From the NCBI GenBank assembly GCA_949358305.1, contig OX442315.1:5605875-5669874 (forward strand): 64,000 nucleotides of DNA, written 5' to 3'. Below, one piece after another: positions 11,201 through 23,100 of the stretch. Position 1 is the stretch's first letter. Each line of letters begins with the position of its first letter. The notes under the pieces are model-generated. The model was not told the DNA's origin. It saw nothing but the letters and a program-made list of their open reading frames with translations, and ran no database searches. This stretch comes from Strigamia acuminata (Eukaryota > Arthropoda > Chilopoda > Geophilomorpha > Linotaeniidae). The position numbers were made by a program, and so were the translations under genes.

Positions 11201-13169
11201 AGACCACACAAAACACACTTGAAAGTTGTTCTTAATTTGACAATAAAATAAAATTGTATCTTAGTTGAACTTTGTAGTTGTTGTTCTTGATTTAAAATTT
11301 TTTTTACTCTGGAAATCACAGCAATTTCAAACCGATTTGTTTTCTTCAAAAAGAGCGAAATTTTTTTGTTTTGCTTACGAATGATTTGTACAATGAGATC
11401 GACAATTGACAAACAAGATGCACCCACATAAAAACACATGAAACCACCAATGTCACACAGAAGAGCAATAAAGTCGTAGAAAAAGTATTCGGATAATCCA
11501 CGAATCCGATTGCTAAATGAATAGACTTCTAATGACTTTTCTCTCGTGTCGCTAAAAGAATAATGCGAAGTGAACACGGATTTTTCACATTCTGTTGGGC
11601 AATGGCAATCAAAAAGTGCATTGAATGTTCTTTCTATATCATTTACTCGGCGATAGTAATCGCATGCCAATGCATCTGAAAGGCAGTGATTTTTTTGTTC
11701 GTTTGGCAGGGAAGGTAATCTGAAAAAAAATTTTAATTTCTGATTTCAAAAGCTTTTATAAGAAGGTTAGTGTCATTTTATATCTGAGTGCTAGGATCAT
11801 TTTGATTGTTTTCGGATTATCAGTATCAGTATTAGCACATGTGCAGCTAACATAAACTCTATTTCAGTGTAATGCTAGGTTCCCACTCGACTGAAACAGA
11901 GCAGAAAATCCAGTTTTGACGTCACTTCCTCTTATTTGGGCAGAAAGTAGGGGGCAGAAAAAATAGACTTTATTCCTATTTTTTTCTGCTGCAGAAAACC
12001 TCACAAGGCAATCAGACGATTTTCTGCCCAGTGACGTCGTATTGACCTCTGGCCAAGACAAAAGAATTTTAAAGAAAATGGCTCTCGATCTAAATTAATT
12101 GTTGCCAGATATGGTGGTATTTTTTTTTTAAATTTCGTACGATTATCGAAGAGGATTTGGACACTTTTAGGCCACTTTTTTGACCGCTGAAATGCGGCCA
12201 AAAAGTGCTTAGTTTCCCGTCGAAACCAACCACTGGTAATCGGCCGAACGACCGAATACTCGTTTGTTCGGACGGACGTTCGGACAAGCGTTCGGCCGTT
12301 TGTTCGGCTGGGCGTTCGAACGAACAGGCAGGCGGGCGGACGAGATTTTGGCCGTTCGTTCGTTTGTTTGACCGTTTGTTCGGTCGTTCGACCGTTCGGA
12401 CAGGCATTCGGACGTTCGGGCGGGTAGACAGACAAGCGTTCGGCAATACAGCCGATACTGGGCCGTTCGGCTTTTACCCAAAATTGTCTTTCGGTTTTTA
12501 GTGTACCTTTGTTTACTACAAATAAATCAGTGTTTGCATTGTTGGTATCCATTTTTAAATGCTGTAAAATAAATTCTACGATACTTTTCTGCCCACTTTT
12601 CTGCCAGATGGGAACCAACAGCAGAAAAGATAAATTTTCTGCCCTGAAAATTTTCTGCTGACTAAATTCAGTCGAGTGTGAACTTAGCATAAAGATGCTT
12701 TTTCATGTGCAATTTTTTTTCATCACACCACTTTAAAAATAGAATTAAGAAAAGATTTTATTCAAAAGGTATCCATGTGATGAAAAATCTTAGCCAAAAC
12801 TCAAATTCCCGTTGGCCCAAGATAGTCATTTCCGCATTTCCCACAAAAAGATGTTGCATATACACTTACATATTTATGAAATATAAAGAGATAATAATAA
12901 GTGTATTATTTTTAGATTTTTTAAAATTAGTCTTGTTGTTTTTTTTGGTGAGGGAGGAGCCCAAAAAGTTTTTTGCTTGGGGCCCCGCAAGACCTAAATA
13001 CCGCCCTGCCCAGCCATCAGGTGTTTGGTTCTTGTTGCAAGTGAGAATATTAAACTTACTGGCAAGTGAAATTTTGTAAAGCGATTTTATCAGAATAACA
13101 CAGACTTCGGCAGCGTTCCATTTTGCGTTCGTCAACACAGGCAGCTGACTTCCGGTTAAGAAATTTGTA
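8280..13169 (-). CDS. Tandem-fused DEG/ENaC (pickpocket-like) sodium channel, 3' part
   Basis: DEG/ENaC channels are sodium channels of the plasma membrane with two membrane helices and a cysteine-rich ectodomain. Exons on the minus strand: 13169-13060, 11719-10909, 10032-9930, 9599-9490, 8843-8734 and 8661-8280. They join in one open frame of 541 codons plus stop. The 811-nt exon encodes CHCPTECEKSVF, then TM2 (GGFMCFYVGASCLSIVDL), a short basic linker, and directly a new TM1 (FKCVLCGLCLYLIYEQIKAF) with the following VVCTE. No stop separates them. Later exons give a second ectodomain (FGQCVLLHS; CETDCLEKK...KCRLPF; CHCHPACNQTVY) and a second TM2 (GSILGFFLGVSVVSCL). The two cysteine exons (13169-13060 and 8843-8734) are both 110 nt in the same phase, matching the two units. 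Exons 10032-9930 and 9599-9490 are weaker calls. Upstream exons of unit 1 were not found. Confidence 0.8.
11873..12689. mobile_element. PIF/Harbinger-like MITE with a GTTCG-rich core
   Basis: The ends are 23-bp inverted repeats (TGCTAGGTTCCCACTCGAC and its near copy), flanked by a TAA duplication at 11870-11872 and 12690-12692. Further inverted TTTTCTGC motifs lie inside. The core at about 12235-12440 is a degenerate tandem array of GTTCG/GTTTGTTCGG units. Long open frames here come from that array and I do not treat them as genes. It lies in an intron of the DEG/ENaC gene. Confidence 0.8.
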
Positions 13170-14442
13170 CTGTGTAGAATAAAAACAAATTCTCTAAAAT
13201 CTCCATTTAAAATATAATACTGTACACCAATACAGGTCGAACATCGCTATTACGATTACGGTATGTCATGTCTACATGGCTTCTTACATGCAATTTGAGT
13301 TTTTGTAGCAAAATCTATTATCATAGGTTCAGGTAAACAACTGATCATCAGCTGTTGGGATAAGAATTTTTTTTAAATTTTTGCAGTTAGCATCCCCATT
13401 TACAGTGCTTCAGATGAAACACAATTTCCCTGTTCAATGTTTGTACAAAAGTAAAAAAATTAAATACAACAAATTACAGAAAACGTTCAACATGTCTGCC
13501 ATCATAGACAATTCAAAACTGGGCTTTTTGCGTGAAAACAGCCACTTACCCTTTTTAGTGTAAATGTGACCACATTGTATTTAAATAAGTGTCCAAAATG
13601 ATATGGTGGTGTAATCGTGGCAATATTTTTTTTTGTTTTAGATGTTAGGGTTATCTAGAATATAAAATTTGAAAATATTAATTGTCATGAAAAGGTTTTT
13701 GGGAGTGTCTCGGACTCCATTGGTCATTCTTGACCATTGTTTTATATTGTGACACTGACCATCTCAGCGCCACCTATATGTCAACCTGTAATAAAATCAC
13801 TCATATTACCACATTTCACAATGACAGTCGCACATTAACTCGCTCTCAACTTTCAAGAAACATAGATCTTCAGTTTGATCTGTGTTAAAAAATTTACTTT
13901 AAAATTATTTCAGAGCAGCGCAGTAGTAAGTTGCACTCGCATTCTTATTTTATTGATTTTCAAAACATAAATTCATTTTGTTATTCGTTTAGTGTTTCAA
14001 AACAATTTGGTGTCATTTGTTATCATTCCATCTACCACTTTACTCATGTTAATTTACTTACCAACAGTACATGATAATCCTGGAAACTCATATTAGTCTG
14101 AAATTGAATTTTTATACGGTTTTCTGGTCCAATTTTCATTTGTTTTACTAAGTATAAAAAACAATAAACGAATAATTATTTTTATACAACTTCAATATTC
14201 AACGCTACCATATTTTATCGATTAAGAGCCGTGGCTCGCCAATTCTACCAATTTTGCCAATTTTGCCAATTTTGTCAGCAATTACAATTTCGGTTTTTCG
14301 TTTGTTACATTTGTTTAATGTAATAAACGAAGTCAAAACGTCACGAACGAAGCATATGTTTATCGTTCGTGAGGAACTTAATAGCATTCAAATAGGAATT
14401 CTGATACTGTATAACATTCTAACAACATTCAACCGGTTAGCG
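13170..14442. other. Unassigned DNA upstream of the channel exons
   Basis: It should hold the missing 5' exons of the DEG/ENaC gene (minus strand), but I could not assign any with confidence; a short open stretch with plausible splice borders lies at about 13290-13360. Small AATTTTGCC repeats occur near 14240-14275. Confidence 0.4.
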
Positions 14443-14712
14443 TCATTTTAGCGACGCTCATTTTAGCGAAAAAGTTCCATTTTAGCAAACATGTCATTTT
14501 AGCGACACAAAAACCAAGGTTTTAGCGACGGGACACGATAAAAAAGTGGTTTTCATCAAAAAACCAGTAAGGTTAGGTTCGCAGGGGGTCCAGGGGGGGC
14601 GCAGCCCCCCCTTGTTAGCCCTTCTTAGGAATTAAACCTAGGTTTTTGTGTCGCTAAAATGACATGTTCGCTAAAATGGGACTTTTTCGCTAAAATGAGC
14701 GTCGCTAAAATG
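14443..14712. mobile_element. Foldback-type MITE with reiterated CATTTTAGCGA ends, copy 1
   Basis: Each terminal inverted repeat (about 75 bp) consists of four spaced copies of CATTTTAGCGA rather than unique sequence. The centre holds a GC-rich hairpin (GGGGGGGCGCAGCCCCCCC-like) and TTAGCCCTTCTTAGGAATTA. No coding capacity. Confidence 0.75.
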
Positions 14713-14812
14713 ATGGAGATCCCATTCAACGGATGAAATGATAAATAGGCATCTTATGAAATAGCAAAACCATGAACCAAGGATAACGAGGACAAGTATC
14801 AACCGGTTATAG

Positions 14813-15095
14813 TCATTTTAGCAAGGCTCATTTTAGCGATTTTTACCAAAAAAGTCCCATTTTAGCAATAACGTTTTAGCGACACGATTTATCGTGACAA
14901 GCCGGCTCAAAAAAGTGGTTTGCATAAAAAAACCAGCAAGGTTAGGTTTACTGCGCCCCCCGTTGTTAGCCCTTCTTAGGAATTAGTGTTAGTATTAGTG
15001 CCGTTTTGTGTCGCTAAAATGACACGTTTGCTAAAATGGTGTGTCGCTAAAATAAAGTCGCTAAATTGAAATCGCTAAAATGAAATCGCTAACAT
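14813..15095. mobile_element. Foldback-type MITE with reiterated CATTTTAGCGA ends, copy 2
   Basis: A diverged second copy of the element at 14443. It has the same reiterated motif in both ends, the same AACCGGTTA just outside the left end, and the same central CCCTTCTTAGGAATTA. The right end has extra motif copies. Confidence 0.7.
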
Positions 15096-15418
15096 GCAGT
15101 ACATCCGTATCAACATGTTCAATGCGTTTTGCCTCTAATGGCGCTAAGTAATATAGCTACACTGTATTCTGGGATAACAACAGGTAACAAATAAGCTTAA
15201 TTGACAAGCAATGCACGACTTGTGACTGTTGTCTTCCAATCAGCGTACAGAGTAACGAATCAATAGGAAATAACAAACGGATATTTGACCATTTTCTATT
15301 CTTGAACACATCGAGTTAAATAAGTATGTTTCCTGTGTTTTGAATCCATCGGAATACAGTCTTGATCCCTGCAAGATAAATTTAAATATTTTTGCGAACA
15401 AAAGTTAAAAATTAATAG

Positions 15419-15837
15419 ATGTTGAAAGACACTTGGATAGTAAGGAATATTGTGGTGAGAAATGTGCTGCCCTTGCACATGCACTGGTAGCTGAAAACCA
15501 TTCTGTCGAGTTATTCAGTCAAGTTAGGGGTGTCATTGCTATTGATTACTTGCACTTACTTACGGAAAAGTTGGTTTTTTTTCAAAAAATTCCGAATAAA
15601 CTTTTGTTGGTTTACAACGTTAGGAGCGATGTTTGGAAGGTGGTGCCGGCGCCGATGATTACTGGGGAGGTTGTTTTGTTTGTTTGTTACGACGAGGACT
15701 GTTTGATATTCGAGAGAAGAAATTCGGTGTGTAATGTTTATTCGTTGGAGACGATGGCGGTGGTTAGAGAGTATGCGGTGAAGAAACATGGGCACGGTTG
15801 CATCCATTTTGACGCGAGTCTGAAAAGTAAATGTTGA
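15419..15837 (+). CDS. Last exon of a kelch-like gene (partial)
   Basis: An exon opens after an acceptor (AATAG at 15414-15418) and runs 139 codons to the stop at 15835-15837. An AATAAA follows at 15893, so this looks like a 3' terminal exon. One stretch, LLVYNVRSDVWKVVPAPM, resembles a kelch blade, and another, DCLIFERRNSVCNVYSLET, fits a following beta-propeller strand. I could not place upstream exons. It could also be an F-box-associated or WD-type propeller end, or a gene fragment. Function unknown. Confidence 0.5.
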
Positions 15838-16018
15838 GTGATGTCTGATGTGTTTTTTTTTTTTTTTTTTTTTTTCTGTGATAAAACAGTAAAATAAATT
15901 GCAGTTTTTTTTTTTTGATGGAATCTGGTAGGAATTTATTTTATAATTTTTAGCGAACCCTGGTGATAGAATAGAGAAACGTGCGGTAACAACATTTGAG
16001 GATTTTACTGCTGCCACC

Positions 16019-16841
16019 TGTGGTGACCCAGTTGGATAAGTGTCCCCCCAGGGCGGATACTTGCCCTCTGAGTCACTATGATGGAAGAGTCGTTCCCCCC
16101 TGAGTTGGCTCCACCTCCCCATGGCAGGTGTGTCCCCCGAGGGGGAGGAAGCGGCTGGTGGTCAGCCCCCATTGGTTGATCGCCGGCCCTTCACCCCACT
16201 GCATAAAAGGCGGTGTTTCCCGCCAACAAGACAGAACTTACACAAACGACACCAAGAACACAGCAACTACCTCACCGTCAGGCCAACTTCAACTACAAGT
16301 TAGGATTGATCGAGGATCGCTGAGTAAAGTGCAAACTGTAACTCTCACGAAGTCACTTGCGAGCTATTCCTGCGAAAGCACGAGAATAGCCCTTGTGAAA
16401 TCACCCAGAATAATCGCCCAGTCGATTATTCGCCGAAGTAAGTGTCCGAGTGCTTTGTAGGGAACCCCAAAGTTCCTAGACGAGGCCTCTGCGACGCTAA
16501 ACCAAACCCTAGACAACAGGCACGGATAGAAGACTCGAAAGAGCATTCCACCGCGTCCGTGAAGACGAATCCGTGACGAATTAACGACAACTCGAGACGC
16601 CGCCTTTGTTCCGCCGACCACGCGGAACCGACGACGCCATCTTGAGAAATCCTTTGTTCGACGCTGACCACGTCGACTCTAGAATTATTACTGAGTGTAT
16701 TTTAAGGCCTTCAAGCCTACTGAATAAATTACTTGTTCATTTAAATACATTTGGTATTCATTTGGGTATTTGCATAATTGATCACAGGTAAAGTATTACA
16801 CGTTAGCGCTATTTAAACCTATCACCAGGTAGGACGCGACA
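16019..16841 (+). mobile_element. Solo LTR of the Gypsy-2 family
   Basis: An 823-bp copy of the Gypsy-2 LTR (start TGTGGTGACCCAGTTGG, end GACGCGACA) with no internal region. It is flanked by CACC (or CACCT) at 16015-16018 and 16842-16845. It carries CCATTGGTTGAT, a TATA-like CATAAAAGG near 16202 and an AATAAA near 16722. It probably formed by recombination between two LTRs. It ends 272 bp before the TRAF B start codon, in the same orientation. Confidence 0.93.
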
Positions 16842-17113
16842 CACCTTTTGCCAGTTTGAGCATTTAAGAATCAATGTAAGACGCTATGTTGTGCAGGTCT
16901 CTATCTCGGCATTGACTCGACTCGTGTCGACCGAAATACACGCGTTATTTGTTGTTCTCTGAAGTAACTTTACTACAAGGTACTCAATGTATCGAGCGTG
17001 CAGTCATAGAACTGCGCCAATTGCACCATCATGTGGCTCGCCCTAACGGCAGATATCTGAACGAAGCTTCGATAGTCATGTGTTGTCACGCTTGGAGTTT
17101 GTGTTCAGTTGTC

Positions 17114-20100
17114 ATGGACTCGCTGTCAGAGATCGCCAGTTGTATGAGGTAATTCCGTGACGAGTATTGTTTTGTACGTTCTTTTCTTAGATTTGTCATT
17201 CGCTCGAGGTAATTTGTTAGACGTTGATACAACAAATTGGTCAGTGAGTGAGTTGTTTCGGAAACCAAGTGCAACTCGCAGTGCGTCACTGGCAAAACTA
17301 ATCAATAACAAGTTTTAATGTTTGTCAAATCAATTTATGTGCGAACCTTTTTTTTATTCCTTTATTAGATGTGGTTTGGAGAGCCGAAATGTAACAGAAC
17401 AGGCTTGTGGTCACGTGTACTGTCACAGATGTGTTTCAAAAGCAGAATCTAGTGGGCAACCAGTTTGTTCTCTTGATCATTCCAACTTGGCGTGTTTTGT
17501 AAGTATACCCAGGGCCGGCCTGCTGAAGGCTGATCGGCGCCTGCGCGATTGCTTTTGTGCGCCCCGTCGGGGATTTATTTGATTAATTTTTCAATTAATT
17601 CTTGTTTTAGGACAATGTTGCCGGTGCCTGGTTGTCGGAAGACGATGTTTGTTGTTACTGCAATATTCCACTGGATTTGGATGACATTAAAGTAATTTTT
17701 ATATTATCAATTAATACCACACTCTTAAAAATTAGGACTCGATTTCTTTGTATAGAATTGAATTAAACATCACTTCTTTCTGTTGCAAACATTTTTCATT
17801 ATTTGTTTCCTTTTTTTTGTTACTAGGGACATTACGCTAAGTGTGACATGTATCCAATCAATTGTGACTTCTGCAACAGGAAATATATCCGTCAGACTGT
17901 AAGTTTATACATGAATATTATTGAAAAACGTGTAAATAATCACACATTTTATCCAGATGAAGATCCATGTGCAAGAATGTGGCCGAAATTTCCTTTGGTG
18001 CAAGTTCTCTTCAATTGGTTGTAAATTTCAAGTGGGTCGTTTACTACAATTAAACAAACGATAGAATGAATGATATTATTAACATTATCATTGCAGGGAA
18101 CTCGATTGGAACTTGAACGCCACGAAGGAGATAATGTCCAGCTTCACGTGGAGTTGATGATGAATTTATTGCTGACTGTAGAAGCTAAGGTAGAATAATA
18201 ATTGTAAAAACAGTTATCGTAGTTCTTCGAATTAACGTCGCCAACGATTACAAGTCGCGGCAAAATTTAACTACCTGGTGGCCCACATAAAAGCGGCCCG
18301 ACAATACACGGAGGGTTACGAAGGGTGACTCAAAAAATGTACAAGTATACATGCACAAAATTAAATATACATTAATCATTAGCTATGCGCAGTGTTGTTT
18401 AATTAACGTTTCTAGTGCAGTTTTTTCCGCCCTTTTGTTTGGTGTTTAGTTTTTAACAATCCGAGCTTTTGTTCTCGAGATATTTGCATTTTTCATCAAT
18501 TTTTGTCTGAATTTTCTAAATTTGATGGCACTAGTCAGCTTGAATTTTAGATTTTGTGGTAATTTTGTGGATTTCTTCAGTAGTACCGGTACCAGTATAG
18601 GTACACAGTACTTATCCAAAAAAACACCAGGCTGAAGTTGGCACCACATTCACATTCGTCCAAACTACAGATAGACCAAATCCCATTTTTTTTACCACAA
18701 ATTTTAATGGTTTTCACACGAAAAGAAAGAGGTCTTTCTCTTTAACAAACCCTGAAAAGCACAAGTCTCTATCCCTCTGTTGTGACCCGACTGGACCGGG
18801 GTCAACGAAGAGTTTCTCTCGTGACCTCGTTTCGGGTGTAAGGGGAGCCGCAAGCGCGTCTCCCTTCCCTCAGTGCATTGACATCTAGTCAATGGACAGG
18901 CGTCTGCCCTGAGGGAGTGGGGATGGCTCGTCCACCCCACCATTGGGTGATTCCGGTCACCTGTCAACCTCGCTTTGTGCAAAGGAATGTGCCTTGCACT
19001 GAGCGGGCAGAACCAACACAACCATCAAACGAGAAACACACGTAAACCCGTCGTCCTACAAGATCAGGCCCAAGTAAAATATACTGGGATTGACCAAGGA
19101 CAAAGGACAATTTACCGTGAGTACGTTTGGTCAGTGTCAAACTCCGCAGAGTAACCTGCGAGATAAGATTACCACACTATTTTAGCACACCAGCTAGAAA
19201 TAGTAAAAACCACTCCAGTTTAGCGAGTTGTGCAGACAAACGGTCGCACAAGCCTAAACTGCAGTTAAACCACGACGAGCGTTCCCGCCGCTGTGTGATC
19301 GCCGGGAGCCAGAAGAGTCCGCCGCTGTGTGATCGCCGGACACCACACAAAAACCTAGACAACAGACCGAAGTAAGCCTTTTAACTAAGCATTCACTCGC
19401 GCCCGACCAGCGTGAGCCCGAAGGACCAGCCAGAGACGAGCCGAGGACGCCATATTGCCACGCCGGCCCAAGACGACATCGCGTTGCCACAACGACGACG
19501 CCATCTTGGACGCGAACGAAACAACAGACGACCTCGCCGGTTCCAGCCAGCTTTCATCATACCTTTACCTTTCCATTTCCCTTCACCCATTCCGATTTAC
19601 CTTTTACCTACCTTTCATATATATATATAAGATATATCTGTACATTGTCCCACAGAATAAATCTATATTATATTTTACCTTTTATATCTGTGTAATCATT
19701 TCTTTGGGTAAACCGCTTGAGACAAAGCGGTAGTGAGTTAGTCGAATTAAGTAATCAACCCACGAGTTAGCGACGGTTAGAGTTGAGCGCGACACGTGGG
19801 GGCCTGTCCGGGATCAAGTTGAATAACTGATTCTAACCTGTGATTACATCATACCCAAAGCAAGAAATGGCAGATAATACTCGAGTAACAGACTCCGACT
19901 CAGACATTAACAAACGAGCCGGTAGTCGCAAAGGAACCGACTATCATTTGAGGTCGGGAGGTCCTTTGCCCAAAGCCTCAGCGCACGAGTCTAGGCAAAA
20001 ACGCCGCAAGGCCAAGCCAGACCGACGAAGCGCTTCGGAGGCATCGCACCCGTCTCACGCCGAGACGAGGCCGCGATTAGACGAGACGGAGCGGAGTGAG

Positions 20101-23100
20101 GATCCGTCCCACCCCAAACCGCCGCGTCCCAATCGTGACGGCGAGACGAGCGGAAACGAGGTTTTATCCCGTAACCAATCGCCTCGTCTAACGCACGATA
20201 CCGAGGTGAGCGATCCGAGAGCGACGTCTTCGATACAAAGGACGGCGTCCGACACGACAGCGAATTCAGCGCTAAACACGCCAATTACGCACAGTCGACC
20301 AGCCTCGGTAATGTCTGAAGGACACAAGTCCAACTCATCCTCTGTCAAGCGTGTTTCGAGCCAGCCTTACAGCGTCTCGGGCACCTTGATTGATGCGATG
20401 CAATTGGCACAGGCGGAAGGAGTGAGATACACCCTTCCGACGGGGAAAATTACAGTGTACGAAACGTTACAAATCGTACGTGCAGCTTTAAAAGCGCACA
20501 GTGTATCCCCACAAATCACCATTGTTGAAGGTGCACACGCTCAACAATTGGTTGATTCCGCTCAATTTGAAGCAGATGCAGAGAACGAGGCTCGACAAGC
20601 CATTCGCGAGAGACGGAGGAAGCTGGCGGAAAGAGAAGCGCAAGCTCTCGAGTACGGCAGAACCCAGCCCAATCCGACTACTCCCGAGGAGGTAGAAATA
20701 GTTGACCGAGCCCTCAGAGCACATCGATATGCTTTCCACTCGCAACAAGAAGCAGAGCAAGCATTTATGGCCAGATTGCGACGAGATGACCCGAAATCCG
20801 TTCGCAAACCAGAGGTCAGTTCATCCGAGCTGTCCGACGAGAGCCTAGAGGGAGACCCAAAGCGCACGCCGAAGGCCAAACCCAAACCCCAGCTGGAGAG
20901 GGCAACACCAGCTACTCCGCGCAAGAGAGATGCGTCGGCCAGAGAACAACAAACTCGGCCCCGCATGCAAGCTCTCGATTCGGCCACAAATAATGCGATA
21001 ACGCGGTTAATCAACGCTAATAATGCTAGGCGAAATGAAGAGCAAGCTCTCACAAGCCAACAGCATGATGATCCGCAAGGGACTGAGTGGCAACAACCAG
21101 TGCCCATCCTTAAAGACGACGAGTCGTCAAGGAGACAATCGCATGATCGCACCTCTTCGCGAGAAGAAGGCAAACGCGATGAAAGACCGAAATATTATCA
21201 CTACGGAAATAGTGATTCGTCGTCAGATGGACTGGAGTCAAATGCACCCAGTCATCACGATTCGGAGAGAGGTTCCGGAGAAAGACGAAGGGAAAGAGAA
21301 CGCGATGAACGCAGAGAAAGGGAACGTGACGACCGTCGTAGGGGCCGGAAAGAGTCAAACTCTTCACGGCGCAACCCGCCACGCCGCTCACCGTCTCCCG
21401 ACCCCAGCTCCGACCCCTCATCCAACGACGACAGACGAAAGGATAAATCAAGTAATCGCCGGAAGAGATCCAACTCTCCGCGCGATAGAGAGAAACGACG
21501 TCGATCGGAAAATAGCGACCACCGACGGGAGGAGTTTCAGGACCCTCCCCGACAAAGCGCGTTTACCGATTCGACGGGTCGGCAGTATACGATGGGAGAG
21601 CTTGGAAGAGCACTACTTGGCTCGTTAAAAGCCGAGGGAATCGATCTGAGCAAACGAAACGATCGTAATCGTAGCACTGGTGACCGCGTAAAGAAAAAAT
21701 ACGCTGTCTCCCGACGTGACACCATGAGTGTTACCGGGAATATTAGGTGGCAATTTTATATTCAGAACCGTTTCGACGGGTCATGGAAAGCGGGAGATCG
21801 CTTCCTTGACGAAGTAATTCGAATTAAGACCGCCACTAAAGCCACCGTAGGAGACATGCTCACCCACGGTATTGTCGAGCTAATGACAGGCTCGGCACGT
21901 GAGTGGTACCAAGGATTGAAAGGCGTCAATTGGGACGACTTTTTAATGAGATTCGACCTGCGCTACGGCGAGACACCCGAAGAGGTGAGCCGAAAGATGC
22001 GAGGTCTTCGCCAGATGCCTGGTGAAACCATAATGGATTACGACATTCGCGCCAGATTGTTGTTCGAAAAGGCCCCGATGGAATTTCATGCCACGGGATT
22101 CAACCTTTTCTTTCTCGGCGGTTTGTCGGAGTACTCGCAACGGGTGCTACTTGAAGAAAGGGCACCGACAGGAGGTAGCTACGAGGAGATGAGCGCCTTC
22201 CTGTTCGAGAACACGATAGATATCGAGAAGAGATATTATTCCGCTTTACCAGAAGCGGAGAAAGCAGCAACCGCTAAACGTCTCAAGTTGAGTGCGGAAA
22301 GATATGGGGCGACAGATAAGATTATGCGCCCTACTGAATATCTTAGCGGTATAATGGAGCTGGCAGAAGCTAGCGTTGGTTTACAAATAAAAAATAAACT
22401 GACATCCACGCTGCCTTCCAACCCTTTGGCCGCCCCTAAAAAGGCACCGACAGCGTCAGCCATGCAAGCGACACTGGAGGAGGTCAAGGAGGGGGAGGAA
22501 GCCGAACAAAATGTCGGAAAATCAGACGAAAAAGAAGAAAAAGACGATTATTCGACGGACGAAGAAATACGAAGTTATCGCGATACCTTATCAACGGGTT
22601 GCGATGAGGAAGGACCGCTAGTACATCTCATCCATCGAGATAGAGCGGTAGAAGAATTTCGCGCCAGGTTAAAACCAAATGCCGGCCGAATTCCGAAGTA
22701 TTTTCGAAAAAATTACACGCCACCGTCGAAAGCAGACCCTGAAAAGAAAAAATCGATTGAAGCCCCAAGAGACAAATCAAATATTCGTTGTTTTAAGTGT
22801 AACCAACCGGGTCACTATTCCAATGAGTGCCCAAGAACAGCGAAAGAAGACGCTAAGTTTGACGCAATAATGAAGCAGATGGCAGAGATTAAACTCGCCA
22901 TGGCAAAAAACGAGTCAAAAAACGAGTCAGCGCAGGCGGCGAAGAAATAATTTCTCGACCGTCTGCGCCATTCATGAAGAAAAAGGGGTTTAACAAAGGG
23001 TTCGATAAGCCGCCACCAGTCAAAGAAATGGGTAGTGACATAGCTAACGCCCAAATTCAAGACAGGGCCAACAACGCTTTGCAGGTAATTACCGCAAACG

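Noticed and set aside
12001-12690. Long open frames rich in Arg, Thr, Asn and Gly on both strands
   Set aside because: They are translations of the GTTCG-type tandem array inside the MITE at 11873-12689, open in several frames at once.
15556-16122. 188-codon minus-strand frame with a lysine run
   Set aside because: It crosses the kelch-like exon antisense, a poly-T tract and the LTR edge; the lysines come from the poly-T.
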